In this document: in pieces, positions 16,883-23,949 of the stretch
Layout: the number at the start of each line of letters is the position of its first letter
Position numbering within the stretch: position 1 is the stretch's first letter
DNA from: CAZVJA01 sp964626885
GTDB taxonomy: Bacteria; Planctomycetota; Planctomycetia; Planctomycetales; Planctomycetaceae
Reading direction: 5' to 3'
Length of the DNA: 41,060 nt
Assembly: GCA_964626885.1 (NCBI GenBank)
Contig: CAZVJA010000021.1
Span: 1-41,060 of the forward strand
Notes under the pieces: generated by a model
What the model was told of the DNA's origin: nothing
Databases searched by the model: none
Seen by the model: only the letters and a program-made list of their open reading frames with translations
Made by a program: the position numbers and the translations under genes

Positions 16883-17638
16883 ATGCTTCTCGACGAACGT
16901 CGCAGAAAAATACTGGAAATTGTTGAAAATAAAGGATTTGTAGCTCTCTCTGAGCTGACGGAACAGGCCGGAGTGAGCGAGTCGACGGTTCGGAGGGATT
17001 TGGAATTTCTTGACGGAATTGGGCAGATTCGCCGCACGCGCGGCGGAGCTGCTTACATCGGGGAGTCGCTGACCGAATTCGAGGACCGGCGAAACCGGGC
17101 GCTGCCACAGAAGCAGAAGATCGCTCAGGCGGCGGCGGGACTCATCGATTCGGGCGAGGCGGTTCTGCTCGATGGCGGAACAACAACTCTGGAAGTGGCT
17201 CGACAACTCATCGGCAAATCGCTGCAGGTGGTCACAAATTCCCTCCCCATCGTCAGCTTGCTGGTGAATCAGCCGAACATCGAACTCGTGATGATCGGCG
17301 GGTACCTGTACCCGAAAACGGGAGTGGCCTTGGGGCCGCTGGCAGTGCGGACTCTGGAACAGATTCACGTGCGGCGACTGGTGATGAGTGTCGGTGGGAT
17401 TACGGAAAAGGGGTTGTACAACAGCAACGCCCTGTTGGTGGAAACGGAACGGAAGATGATCGACGCGGCGGAAGAGGTGGTCGTGGTGTCCGACAGCGGC
17501 AAGCTGGGGCATTCGGCACTGGCGCATCTCTGCCCGCTCGACGTGGTCGATCGGATGGTGATCGACACCGGCATCACGCCCGAATGGCGGAAGATGATTG
17601 AGAAGGCGGGCGTGGAACTGACATTAGTCGAAATTTGA
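16883..17638 (+). CDS. DeoR-family transcriptional regulator of the BMC operon
   Basis: A 251-residue regulator. The ATG at 16883 is chosen because the protein then begins MLLDERRRKILEIVE, the standard DeoR start. The winged helix-turn-helix spans ~5-57, with the family signature VSESTVRRDLEFLDGIGQIRR. The C-terminal DeoR effector domain (~75-235) has the phosphosugar-binding DGGTTTLEVA, VVTNSLPIV, MIGGYLYPKTGVALGP and VVVVSDSGKLG motifs. It is only 7 nt upstream of pduL and is the first gene of the operon, so it is probably an autorepressor released by a sugar-phosphate intermediate such as fuculose- or rhamnulose-1-phosphate (inference). Confidence 0.93.
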   Translation: MLLDERRRKILEIVENKGFVALSELTEQAGVSESTVRRDLEFLDGIGQIRRTRGGAAYIGESLTEFEDRRNRALPQKQKIAQAAAGLIDSGEAVLLDGGTTTLEVARQLIGKSLQVVTNSLPIVSLLVNQPNIELVMIGGYLYPKTGVALGPLAVRTLEQIHVRRLVMSVGGITEKGLYNSNALLVETERKMIDAAEEVVVVSDSGKLGHSALAHLCPLDVVDRMVIDTGITPEWRKMIEKAGVELTLVEI

Positions 17639-17645
17639 GGCAGCA

Positions 17646-18326
17646 ATGAGCATTCCCAGAGCCGAGATTGAACGCATTGTCCGTGACGTGCTGCTGAAGC
17701 GGTTCGAGTCGCCGATTGTGAACGGCAAGCCAAACCCGCTGGTGGTCAACATCTCCGCGCGGCATGTGCATCTCACGAACGAACATGTGCAGATTCTGTT
17801 CGGCAAACCGGAGCTGACTCCCGAGAAACCGTTGTATCAGGATGGCTTCTACGCGGCGGAAGAGACGGTGGCGATTGTCGGCCCGCGCCGCCGGATGATT
17901 CCCAATGTGCGTGTGCTCGGCCCTTGTCGGGGAGATTCACAAGTTGAGTTGGCATTCACCGACGCGATTTCGCTGGGGCTCGATATTCCAGTGCGGCTGA
18001 GCGGCGACCTGAAAGGAACGCCGGGCTGCGTGCTGGTCGGGCCCGCGGGAGTGGTCGAATTGAAGTCAGGGCTGATCCGCGCGATGCGGCACGTCCACAT
18101 GGGGCCGGAAGATTTGAAGTATTACGACGTCAAGCATGGAGACTCGATGAACCTGCGGGTTGTCTCCTCAGGCTGCACCACCGTACTCGAGGATCTTGCC
18201 GTCCGCGCGGGAGAGAACATCAAGCTGGAAGTGCATATCGATACCGACGAAGGGAACGCCATCAATCTCGATAAGGCGACCTCCGTCGAGTTGCTGAAAT
18301 CAGTGACCTGCAAATGTCAGCACTGA
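17646..18326 (+). CDS. pduL: PduL-type phosphotransacylase, BMC cargo
   Basis: A 226-residue PduL enzyme that converts acyl-CoA plus phosphate into acyl phosphate plus CoA, and so recycles CoA inside the shell. Residues 2-21 (SIPRAEIERIVRDVLLKRFE) form an amphipathic helix of the encapsulation-peptide type. The two PduL metal sites are visible as SARHVHL (His40, His42) and RHVHMGPED (His149, His151), with the paired beta-barrel repeats between. Length and motif spacing fit the family. It has a short 7-nt gap after the DeoR gene and precedes the shell genes. Confidence 0.95.
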   Translation: MSIPRAEIERIVRDVLLKRFESPIVNGKPNPLVVNISARHVHLTNEHVQILFGKPELTPEKPLYQDGFYAAEETVAIVGPRRRMIPNVRVLGPCRGDSQVELAFTDAISLGLDIPVRLSGDLKGTPGCVLVGPAGVVELKSGLIRAMRHVHMGPEDLKYYDVKHGDSMNLRVVSSGCTTVLEDLAVRAGENIKLEVHIDTDEGNAINLDKATSVELLKSVTCKCQH

Positions 18327-18354
18327 GACCGTGTTTTGAAGACTGATTGAGACT

Positions 18355-18369
18355 GGGAGCGCGGCTCCC
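18355..18369 (+). promoter_or_regulatory. Intercistronic hairpin before first BMC-H gene
   Basis: GGGAGC-GCG-GCTCCC, a perfect 6-bp GC-rich stem with a 3-nt loop, in the 84-nt gap between pduL and the first hexameric shell gene. No T-tract follows. It more likely acts as an mRNA stabiliser, processing boundary or attenuator than as a full terminator. Confidence 0.55.
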
Positions 18370-18410
18370 GAAGAGTTCGTGATCGTATCAACAACGTGGA
18401 GAACTGAAAG

Positions 18411-18713
18411 ATGGCTAAGGTGATGGAAGCTCTGGGAATGATCGAAACGAAAGGGCTCGTGAGCCTGATCGAAGCCGCCGACGCAATGCTCAAGGCGGCG
18501 AACGTTCAGATGGTCGGCTGGGAGAAGGTCGGCAGTGGTCTCGTCACCGCCTTCGTGGTGGGAGACGTGGCTGCCGTGAAAGCCGCGATTGATGCCGGCG
18601 CAAGCGCCGCCAGCAAGATCGGAGAAGTGGTCAGCGTGCAGGTCATTCCGCGTCCACACGAAGAACTGTCGGCAGTGTTGCCGAAGTCGGCCGCGGCCCG
18701 GGCTGCGAAGTAG
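18411..18713 (+). CDS. BMC-H hexameric shell protein 1
   Basis: A 100-residue single-BMC-domain protein (Pf00936 type). It opens EALGMIETKGLVSLIEAADAMLKAANVQMVGWEKVGSGLVT, with the conserved Lys of the ETKG edge and a pore-loop segment KVGSG. It continues VVGDVAAVKAAIDAGASAA and VIPRPHEEL. A ~12-residue Ala/Lys tail follows the domain. It should form flat hexamers that tile the facets, with a central pore for substrates. GGAG lies about 10 nt before the ATG. Confidence 0.96.
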   Translation: MAKVMEALGMIETKGLVSLIEAADAMLKAANVQMVGWEKVGSGLVTAFVVGDVAAVKAAIDAGASAASKIGEVVSVQVIPRPHEELSAVLPKSAAARAAK

Positions 18714-18759
18714 CTGGCCTGATGATCCTGTGCAGTTTTGCGATGATTGCAAACTTTTT

Positions 18760-18785
18760 GGTGGGCCTCGAAGACTCGACCCACC
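18760..18785 (+). repeat. Palindromic repeat/hairpin between the two BMC-H genes
   Basis: GGTGGG (18760-18765) pairs with CCCACC (18780-18785) and TCGA (18768-18771) with TCGA (18776-18779), leaving a 2-nt bulge and a 4-nt loop. The whole looks like a dispersed palindromic (REP-type) repeat and sits in the 113-nt gap between the shell genes. In RNA it forms a stable stem-loop that could tune the relative dose of the two shell proteins. Confidence 0.55.
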
Positions 18786-18826
18786 CTACCAACGACTCCT
18801 TTTCAAACGGTAATTGGTGAAACGCA

Positions 18827-19093
18827 ATGAACGAAGCGATTGGATTGATTGAAACCAAAGGGCTCGTCGCCCAGATCGAAGCGGCGGACGCGATGCTGAA
18901 AGCCGCCAACGTCAGCCTGGTGAAACAAGTGCAGATCGGCGGCGCGTACGTCACGACGGTCATCAAGGGAGATGTCGGCTCGGTGCGGGCCGCCGTCGAT
19001 GCCGGAGCCGCGGCTGCGTCGCAGTCGGGCGAGCTGGTAAGCGCGCATCTCATCCCGCGTCCGGAGTCGGGGCTGCTCGAAAATTTCATCTAA
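18827..19093 (+). CDS. BMC-H hexameric shell protein 2
   Basis: An 88-residue minimal BMC-H protein, clearly paralogous to the gene just upstream: IGLIETKGLVAQIEAADAMLKAANVSLVKQVQIGGAYVTTVIKGDVGSVRAAVDAGAAAASQSGELVSAHLIPRP. The pore-loop segment is QIGGA rather than KVGSG, so the two hexamers should have different pore chemistry. It lacks the Ala/Lys tail of shell protein 1. GGTGA lies about 7 nt before the ATG. Confidence 0.96.
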   Translation: MNEAIGLIETKGLVAQIEAADAMLKAANVSLVKQVQIGGAYVTTVIKGDVGSVRAAVDAGAAAASQSGELVSAHLIPRPESGLLENFI

Positions 19094-19098
19094 CAGGG

Positions 19099-19169
19099 GT
19101 GCGGGATGATACCGCCGAATCGGTCGCTGCTCGGCTTCGACCGGAACAGCAGGCGGAGAAGTCCCGCAC
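19099..19169 (+). promoter_or_regulatory. Nested three-stem RNA structure upstream of ackA
   Basis: Three perfectly nested stems in the 110-nt gap before ackA: GTGCGGGA (19099-19106) with TCCCGCAC (19162-19169), CCGCC (19112-19116) with GGCGG (19152-19156), and CGGTCG (19121-19126) with CGACCG (19138-19143). The region is open in the ackA frame, but acetate kinases do not have a 35-residue extension there. It is best read as a folded untranslated spacer. No T-tract. Confidence 0.5.
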
Positions 19170-19203
19170 GGGGAGTGAGCATTCCGTCGCAAGGATTGCA
19201 CCC

Positions 19204-20400
19204 ATGAAAATTCTCGTCGCCAATCTCGGTTCCACAAGCTTCAAGTACCGGCTGTTTGATCTGCCGGACGAGAAGCAACTGGCGCGCGGGGGGATCGACC
19301 GCATCGGACAGCCGCAAAGCAAGTGCACGGTCGAAATCGGTGTGCACCAGCAGGAAGCGTCGGCGCACATTCCCGATCATGCGGCCGCGGTCCGGATGTG
19401 TCTCGATCAACTGACAAATCCGGAAACCGGCTGCCTGAAGGACGTCGCCGAGGTCTCGGCCATCGGCTTCAAGGCGGTCTTTGCGGGAGAATTGAGCGGT
19501 GTGCGACTGGTGAATGAGGAACTGCTCGGCACGATGGAGCAACTGGCCGACATTGCTCCGGCGCACAACCCGCCCTACGCGAAAGCGATGCGGGAATTGA
19601 GCCGCGCGTTCCCCAGCATCCCTCTGGTTGCGGCGCTCGAGACCGGTTTTCACGAGACGATTCCCGAAGCGCAGCGGGTGTATGCGGTCCCTTACGAATG
19701 GAAAGTAACGCATCATGTGCAGCGTTGGGGATTTCACGGAGCGAGTCACCGCTACATCGGCGGGCGGATCGCGAGGATTCTCGGCCGCGACGACCTGCGG
19801 GTCATCTCCTGCCATCTCGGCGGCAGCAACTCGCTGTGTGCGATGCGCGGCGGGAAGTCACTGGCGAACAGTCTGGGAATGAGCCCGCAATCGGGAGTAC
19901 CGCACAACAACCGCGTGGGAGACTTCGATCCGTTCGCGCTGCCGATTTTGCTTCGCGAGACGGGCAAGACGCTCGAACAACTGCTGGAGGATCTGGCGGA
20001 ACGGAGCGGCCTGTTGGGACTCAGCGGACTGAGCGGCGACGTCCGCGACCTGGAAGAGGCCGCGGCCAACGGACACGCGCGAGCCGACCTCGCGCTCGAA
20101 GCGTTCGTCGCAGCAATTCGACAGTACCTCGGAGCGTATCTGACGGTGCTCGGAGGAGCCGATGTGATCGTTTTCACCGGCGGAATCGGCGAGAACAGCC
20201 AGCGGGTGCGGCGAGGAGTCCTCGCGAATATGGAGTGGGCCGGCATTCGACTAGACGGCTCCAGAAACGAACAGGTGCGCGGCGAGTGCCGCATTGCCGA
20301 TGACGCCAGCCGGGTGGATGTGTGGGTGGTTCCGACGAACGAAGAAATCGTCGTGGCACGGCAGTCGGCGGAATTGATCGGGCGGATGAAAACGGCATAG
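19204..20400 (+). CDS. ackA: Divergent acetate kinase homologue
   Basis: A 398-residue member of the acetate/propionate kinase family (acyl phosphate plus ADP to acid plus ATP). I chose the ATG at 19204, which gives the standard start MKILVANLGSTSFK with Asn7, Ser10, Ser12 and Lys14 kept. RWGFHGASH, CHLGGSNS, NNRVGDFDP (the Arg of TRSGD), VFTGGIGEN and TNEEIVVA are also recognisable. Two catalytic positions differ from classic AckA. The Arg of GHRxVHGG (Arg91 in E. coli) is Lys90 in GFKAVFAG, and the Asp of FDTAFH (Asp148) is Glu146 in LETGFHETIP. DTSMGxTPLEG is also replaced. The enzyme may act on lactyl or propionyl phosphate instead of acetyl phosphate (inference). No encapsulation peptide seen. 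Confidence 0.88.
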   Translation: MKILVANLGSTSFKYRLFDLPDEKQLARGGIDRIGQPQSKCTVEIGVHQQEASAHIPDHAAAVRMCLDQLTNPETGCLKDVAEVSAIGFKAVFAGELSGVRLVNEELLGTMEQLADIAPAHNPPYAKAMRELSRAFPSIPLVAALETGFHETIPEAQRVYAVPYEWKVTHHVQRWGFHGASHRYIGGRIARILGRDDLRVISCHLGGSNSLCAMRGGKSLANSLGMSPQSGVPHNNRVGDFDPFALPILLRETGKTLEQLLEDLAERSGLLGLSGLSGDVRDLEEAAANGHARADLALEAFVAAIRQYLGAYLTVLGGADVIVFTGGIGENSQRVRRGVLANMEWAGIRLDGSRNEQVRGECRIADDASRVDVWVVPTNEEIVVARQSAELIGRMKTA

Positions 20401-20414
20401 CACGAAACTCGAAA

Positions 20415-20450
20415 CCCTCTTCCCTTGCGGGAGAGGGGAGGGTGAGGGGG
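20415..20450 (+). repeat. REP-like palindromic element, copy 1
   Basis: CCCTCTTCCC-TTGC-GGGAGAGGGG arms followed by the tail AGGGTGAGGGGG. It lies 7 nt before the ATG of the first BMC-P gene (20458). The same element recurs at 22350-22392 and, inverted, at 26721-26764. The tail GGTGAGGGGG is the only Shine-Dalgarno-like sequence in front of that ATG. Confidence 0.7.
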
Positions 20451-20457
20451 AAGAAAC

Positions 20458-20757
20458 ATGTTTCTCGGTCGCATCACCGGCAGCCTGGTGGCCACGCAAA
20501 AGGTGTCGTCGATGGTCGGGCAGAAGCTGCTTATCATCGAGCCGTTGCGCGTGAATGAAAAAGATCAGAGCGACCTGCAGCCGACCGGCCGGACATTCGT
20601 CGCGGTCGATACGGTCGGGGCTGGAGAAGGAGAGGTCGTACTCTGCGTGCAGGGGTCGAGCGCCCGCTTCACGCCGGAGACAAAACAGTTACCGATCGAC
20701 GCGGCAATTATCGGGATCGTCGATCAGGTGCAGGTCGGCGCGAAGACGGTATTCGGC
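20458..20757 (+). CDS. BMC-P (EutN/CcmL) pentameric shell protein 1, 3' end in gap
   Basis: 100 residues are visible before the run of N. MFLGRITGSLVATQKVSSMVGQKLLIIEPL is the standard EutN/CcmL opening, followed by GRTFVAVDTVGAGEGEVVLCVQGSSAR and DAAIIGIVDQV. Pentamers of this family close the vertices of the polyhedral shell. The domain is essentially complete at the gap, so only a few residues and the stop should be missing. One of three BMC-P paralogues in this operon. Confidence 0.93.
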
Positions 20758-20857
20758 NNNNNNNNNNNNNNNNNNNNNNNNNNNNNNNNNNNNNNNNNNN
20801 NNNNNNNNNNNNNNNNNNNNNNNNNNNNNNNNNNNNNNNNNNNNNNNNNNNNNNNNN
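20758..20857. other. Assembly gap (100 N)
   Basis: Exactly 100 N, a conventional scaffold gap of unknown real length. It hides the end of the BMC-P gene and the spacer before the aldehyde dehydrogenase. A repeat at this point would explain the assembly break. Confidence 0.95.
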
Positions 20858-20884
20858 ATCATCCTTTGTGAAAGAGATGCAACG

Positions 20885-22312
20885 ATGATTCAAGCAAACG
20901 AACAGGCGATCCGGCAGGTGGTCGAAGAAGTGCTCGTCCAACTCGGCAAGCGCGGCCGCGGGGTCGGTGGCACGAAACCGAAAAGCGGCGACTGGGGAGT
21001 GTTCCCGACCGTCGATCAGGCGGTCGATGCTTCCGAGGCAGCCTTCCAGAAATTGCGGCACGCGACGCTGGCCGACCGCGCCAAGGCGATCGAATGCGTG
21101 CGCCGGCTCTGCCACGATCAGGCCGAAGAACTCGGGCGAATGGAACTCGAAGAAACGAAGATTGGCCGACTGGACCACAAGATCGAGAAGCTGAAGATCA
21201 TCCGTCTGGCTCCCGGAATTGAATTCATGCGGAGCGACGCCGTCAGCGGCGACCATGGTCTGACTGTTACCGAATACGCCCCGTTTGGAGTCATTGGGGC
21301 GATCACTCCGGTCACGCACTCGCTGCCGACGCTCGCCGGCAACGTCGTGAGCATGGTCGCATCGGGAAACACGGTGGTGTTCAATCCGCATCCGTCGGGA
21401 GCACGTATCGCGTGTGAAGGGGTGCGGAGGCTCAACCGTGCGATCTACGAGGCGACTGGGCTCGAGAACCTGATGACGATCGTCGAGCAGCCGACGCTCG
21501 AGACCGCCGAGCAGATCTTCCAGCATCGGGGAATTCGGCTGATCGTTGTGACCGGCGGTCCGGGAGTGGCTCGCGCGGCGATGGCCAGCAAGAAACGAGC
21601 GATTGTGGCCGGTCCGGGGAACCCGCCGGTCGTCGTGGATGAGACCGCCGATATCGATCACGCGGCCGCTTCGATTGTCAAAGGAGCGGCGTACGACAAC
21701 AACCTTCTCTGCATCGGCGAGAAGGAAGTCTTCGCTGTCGATTCCATCTTCGATCAACTGCTGGACGCGGTCGGCCGCAATGGGGGTTATCGGCTCAATG
21801 CTCAACAGACGGCGCAATTGACTAAGCTCGCGTTCGGACCTCCCGAGAAGCCAGGGGGACACGCGATCCTCAACCGCGAACTCGTCGGCAAGGACGCCGC
21901 AGTGCTGGCCTCGCTGATCGACGTCCGCGTGCCTGCAGGAACAGAGATTCTATTCGCTGAGACCGACACGTCGAACCCGTTCGTTCCGGAAGAGCAGATG
22001 ATGCCCTTCGTGCCGTTCGTCCGTTGTCGAAATGCACAGCATGGAATCGAACTGGCATACGAGTTCGAGCACAACTTCAAACACACAAGTCTCATTCATT
22101 CGCGCAACGTGCGAAATATGACCACCATGGGACGGCTCATGGACACAACGCTGTTCGTGAAGAACGGCCCCTGCATGGCGGGGCTCGGCCTCGGCGGTGA
22201 AGGATACCTCTCCTTCAGCATTGCCACACCGACCGGTGAAGGGGTGACCAATCCGCTGACGTTCACCCGTCAGCGTCGGTGCGCGATGGTCGAGGATTTG
22301 CGAATCATTTGA
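20885..22312 (+). CDS. CoA-acylating aldehyde dehydrogenase, BMC cargo (PduP-like)
   Basis: 475 residues. Residues 3-22 (QANEQAIRQVVEEVLVQLGK) form an amphipathic encapsulation-peptide helix, joined by a Gly-rich linker to the enzyme. The catalytic domain shows EYAPFGVIGAITPVTHS, VVFNPHPSGA, VVTGGPGVARAA and the active-site segment YDNNLLCIGEKE with Cys276, equivalent to the NNLPCIAEK Cys of PduP. No catalytic Glu of hydrolytic dehydrogenases is expected in this subfamily. It should oxidise lactaldehyde or propionaldehyde to the acyl-CoA with NAD+, feeding PduL. It starts just after the assembly gap. Confidence 0.95.
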   Translation: MIQANEQAIRQVVEEVLVQLGKRGRGVGGTKPKSGDWGVFPTVDQAVDASEAAFQKLRHATLADRAKAIECVRRLCHDQAEELGRMELEETKIGRLDHKIEKLKIIRLAPGIEFMRSDAVSGDHGLTVTEYAPFGVIGAITPVTHSLPTLAGNVVSMVASGNTVVFNPHPSGARIACEGVRRLNRAIYEATGLENLMTIVEQPTLETAEQIFQHRGIRLIVVTGGPGVARAAMASKKRAIVAGPGNPPVVVDETADIDHAAASIVKGAAYDNNLLCIGEKEVFAVDSIFDQLLDAVGRNGGYRLNAQQTAQLTKLAFGPPEKPGGHAILNRELVGKDAAVLASLIDVRVPAGTEILFAETDTSNPFVPEEQMMPFVPFVRCRNAQHGIELAYEFEHNFKHTSLIHSRNVRNMTTMGRLMDTTLFVKNGPCMAGLGLGGEGYLSFSIATPTGEGVTNPLTFTRQRRCAMVEDLRII

Positions 22313-22349
22313 GCCGCTCGCGGTGCAGCGTTCTGGCAACGGGGAGTTT

Positions 22350-22392
22350 TCTCCCCTCTCCACTTGCGGGAGAGGGGCCGGGGGTGAGGGGG
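22350..22392 (+). repeat. REP-like palindromic element, copy 2
   Basis: CTCCCCTCTCC-ACTT-GCGGGAGAGGGG, then CCGGGGGTGAGGGGG. It ends 4 nt before the ATG of the second BMC-P gene (22397). Its GGTGAGGGGG tail sits exactly where the ribosome-binding site must be. It is longer than copy 1 and matches the inverted copy at 26721-26764 over nearly its whole length. Confidence 0.75.
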
Positions 22393-22396
22393 ACAA

Positions 22397-22669
22397 ATGC
22401 AGATCGGCGAAGTCATCGGCCATGCAACGGCTACCGTCAAGCATCCGACGTTGTCGGGCTGGCGGTTGGCGGTAGTGCAGCCGCTCGATGCGCGCGGCGG
22501 GGATGACGGCGCGCCGATCCTGGCGATTGATCAACTTGGGAGCGGGCAGCGCGACAAAGTCATCATTACGAGCGACGGCAAGGCGGTACGTGAAATGGTA
22601 GGGGCGGAAAATTCGCCGATCCGCTGGGCGGTCCTCGGACTGGTCGATGCCCCGCGGGCGAAATCGTGA
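22397..22669 (+). CDS. BMC-P (EutN/CcmL) pentameric shell protein 2
   Basis: A 90-residue EutN/CcmL protein: MQIGEVIGHATATVKHPTL, GWRLAVVQPLDARGG, APILAIDQLGSGQRDKVIITSDGKAVREMVG and SPIRWAVLGLVD, the complete family pattern. It should cap shell vertices. It differs from the other two copies mainly in the loops, which suggests either redundancy or mixed pentamer use. Its translation start lies directly behind REP copy 2. Confidence 0.95.
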   Translation: MQIGEVIGHATATVKHPTLSGWRLAVVQPLDARGGDDGAPILAIDQLGSGQRDKVIITSDGKAVREMVGAENSPIRWAVLGLVDAPRAKS

Positions 22670-22695
22670 CCTAGAGTAAGTTTGGAACAGTGCGC

Positions 22696-23403
22696 ATGTC
22701 GGTGGATGGAGACCTATTGGAGCAGATCGTAGCGGGAGTTCTGAAGGAACTCGCCGGCGGCGCTGCGTCCTCAAGTCCTGTCGAACCGACTGTGCCGAGC
22801 GCGACGAAAGAACTCATTCTGACGGAGAAAGTGGTCACGGCGGATCTGCTGGAAAAGACATACGCGGGAGCAACGAAACTGGTGATCGGCGGCCGAGCGG
22901 TGGTGACTCCCTCCGCCCGGGATTTTTTGAAACAAAACAAAGTCGAACTTCGCCGGGAATCGACAACAACTTCGCAGACCAGCGGCGCGAAAACGACAAC
23001 AACGGCGAACTGGAAATTAATCGTGGTCCACACGACGAAAACTTTAGCAAGCGTACTCGATGACGCGACGCGGCGGCCCGGTGCCGTCTGGCAGCGGGAG
23101 CTGGCGGGCTGCGACGTCGACGCCGCCGATCGGGCGATCAGCGCACTTTGCCGCGGCGAGTCGGACGGCGCGGTGGTTTTCACCCGTCGGCCGGAGGTCG
23201 TCGCTTGCCGTGCGAATCGCAACGCGAACGTGCGCGGCGCGGCGATCGTCAACGTCGCACAACTACGATCGGCCCACCGCCGGATGGGCACAAACCTGTA
23301 TTGCATCGATCCGGAAACACGCACGCACGGCGAATGGAACAATCTGCTGCGGGAAATTGCTTCGTGCGGAAAACCGGAGCGACCGGAACACTGGAAAGAA
23401 TAA
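22696..23403 (+). CDS. BMC-associated RpiB-like protein with encapsulation peptide
   Basis: 235 residues, ATG at 22696. A GTG at 22690 would add two residues. Residues 2-20 (SVDGDLLEQIVAGVLKELA) are an amphipathic encapsulation-type helix, then a Ser/Pro linker. Residues ~40-85 (ELILTEKVVTADLLEKTYAG, then VVTPSARDFL) resemble the TPxAR segment seen in EutT-type BMC proteins. After a Thr-rich linker, residues ~107-205 look like the RpiB/LacAB isomerase fold: DGAVVFTRRPEVVACRANRN, NVRGAAIVN and RMGTNLYCIDP match RpiB CGTGIGxxIAANK, GIRAA and NANVLxLG by pattern. The RpiB active-site CGTG is absent, so isomerase activity is doubtful. Likely a structural or regulatory lumen protein (inference). 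Confidence 0.75.
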   Translation: MSVDGDLLEQIVAGVLKELAGGAASSSPVEPTVPSATKELILTEKVVTADLLEKTYAGATKLVIGGRAVVTPSARDFLKQNKVELRRESTTTSQTSGAKTTTTANWKLIVVHTTKTLASVLDDATRRPGAVWQRELAGCDVDAADRAISALCRGESDGAVVFTRRPEVVACRANRNANVRGAAIVNVAQLRSAHRRMGTNLYCIDPETRTHGEWNNLLREIASCGKPERPEHWKE

Positions 23404-23415
23404 ATTGGCTGTCTG

Positions 23416-23600
23416 CACCACCCAGATACAGAGCACACGGAGAGAAAACGAAGAAGACAGAAGGTGAATAAGGAACCCAGGAATCCAGGAGTTGAAGAAT
23501 CCTGAAGAAGTATTCCAGACAATCCGTTCCTGGTTTCCTGGATTCCTTATGAATCATTCTTTTCCGCATTTTTCCGTGCTCTCCGTGTCTCAGTGGTGAA
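23416..23600. repeat. MITE-like imperfect inverted repeat before BMC-P gene 3
   Basis: The 223-nt gap between two operon genes is filled by a large imperfect palindrome. Inner arms at 23468-23490 and 23528-23550 are 23 nt each with 2 mismatches. Outer arms run from CACCACCCAGATACAGAG (23416 onward) to CCGTGTCTCAGTGGTG (23583-23598), with the shared core CACGGAGAG. No transposase is encoded. The CACxGAGxCACxGAG wording is of a type that recurs in many environmental genomes. Confidence 0.65.
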
Positions 23601-23626
23601 TTCAAGCAAATGAAGGATTTGAAAAA

Positions 23627-23908
23627 ATGCGAATCGCGGAAGTGATCGGCAAAGTGACGCTGGCCAAGGGGCACCCGAGCTTGATCGGGGCGACCTGGCT
23701 GGTGGCGGTGCCGCTGTTGCGGGCCGGGCTTCGCGATCGCAACGTCGGGCGCGAGGATCCGTTCGTTGTGTTTGACGAGCGGGGAGCCGGCCGCGGCTCA
23801 TTGATTGCCGTCAGCGAAGGGGCGGAAGCCTCCGCGCCGTTTCATCCCGAACAAAAACCGATCGACGCGTACAACGCGGCGATTCTCGATAACGTGGAAG
23901 TGGAGTGA
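23627..23908 (+). CDS. BMC-P (EutN/CcmL) pentameric shell protein 3
   Basis: A 93-residue EutN/CcmL protein: MRIAEVIGKVTLAKGHPSLIG, WLVAVPLLRAGLRD, DPFVVFDERGAGRGSLIAVSEGAEAS and AILDNVEVE. AAGGA lies about 10 nt before the ATG at 23627. Its stop overlaps a GTG of the downstream aldolase frame, so the two genes are probably translationally linked. Third and last vertex protein of the operon. Confidence 0.95.
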   Translation: MRIAEVIGKVTLAKGHPSLIGATWLVAVPLLRAGLRDRNVGREDPFVVFDERGAGRGSLIAVSEGAEASAPFHPEQKPIDAYNAAILDNVEVE

Positions 23909-23949
23909 AGAGTCACATCATGGTCAAACCGGTCAGCAAAGAAGGCACG

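Noticed and set aside
18760..18785. Rho-independent terminator between the BMC-H genes
   Set aside because: No T-tract follows the hairpin, and the second shell gene needs the same transcript.
19099..19203. 35-residue N-terminal extension of the acetate kinase
   Set aside because: Acetate kinases start at the M-x-I-L-V-x-N-x-G motif; the extra stretch folds as nested RNA stems and has no protein pattern.
20708..21862. 384-codon open frame on the minus strand
   Set aside because: Antisense to the aldehyde dehydrogenase and crosses the first N run; composition is that of a reverse-frame shadow.
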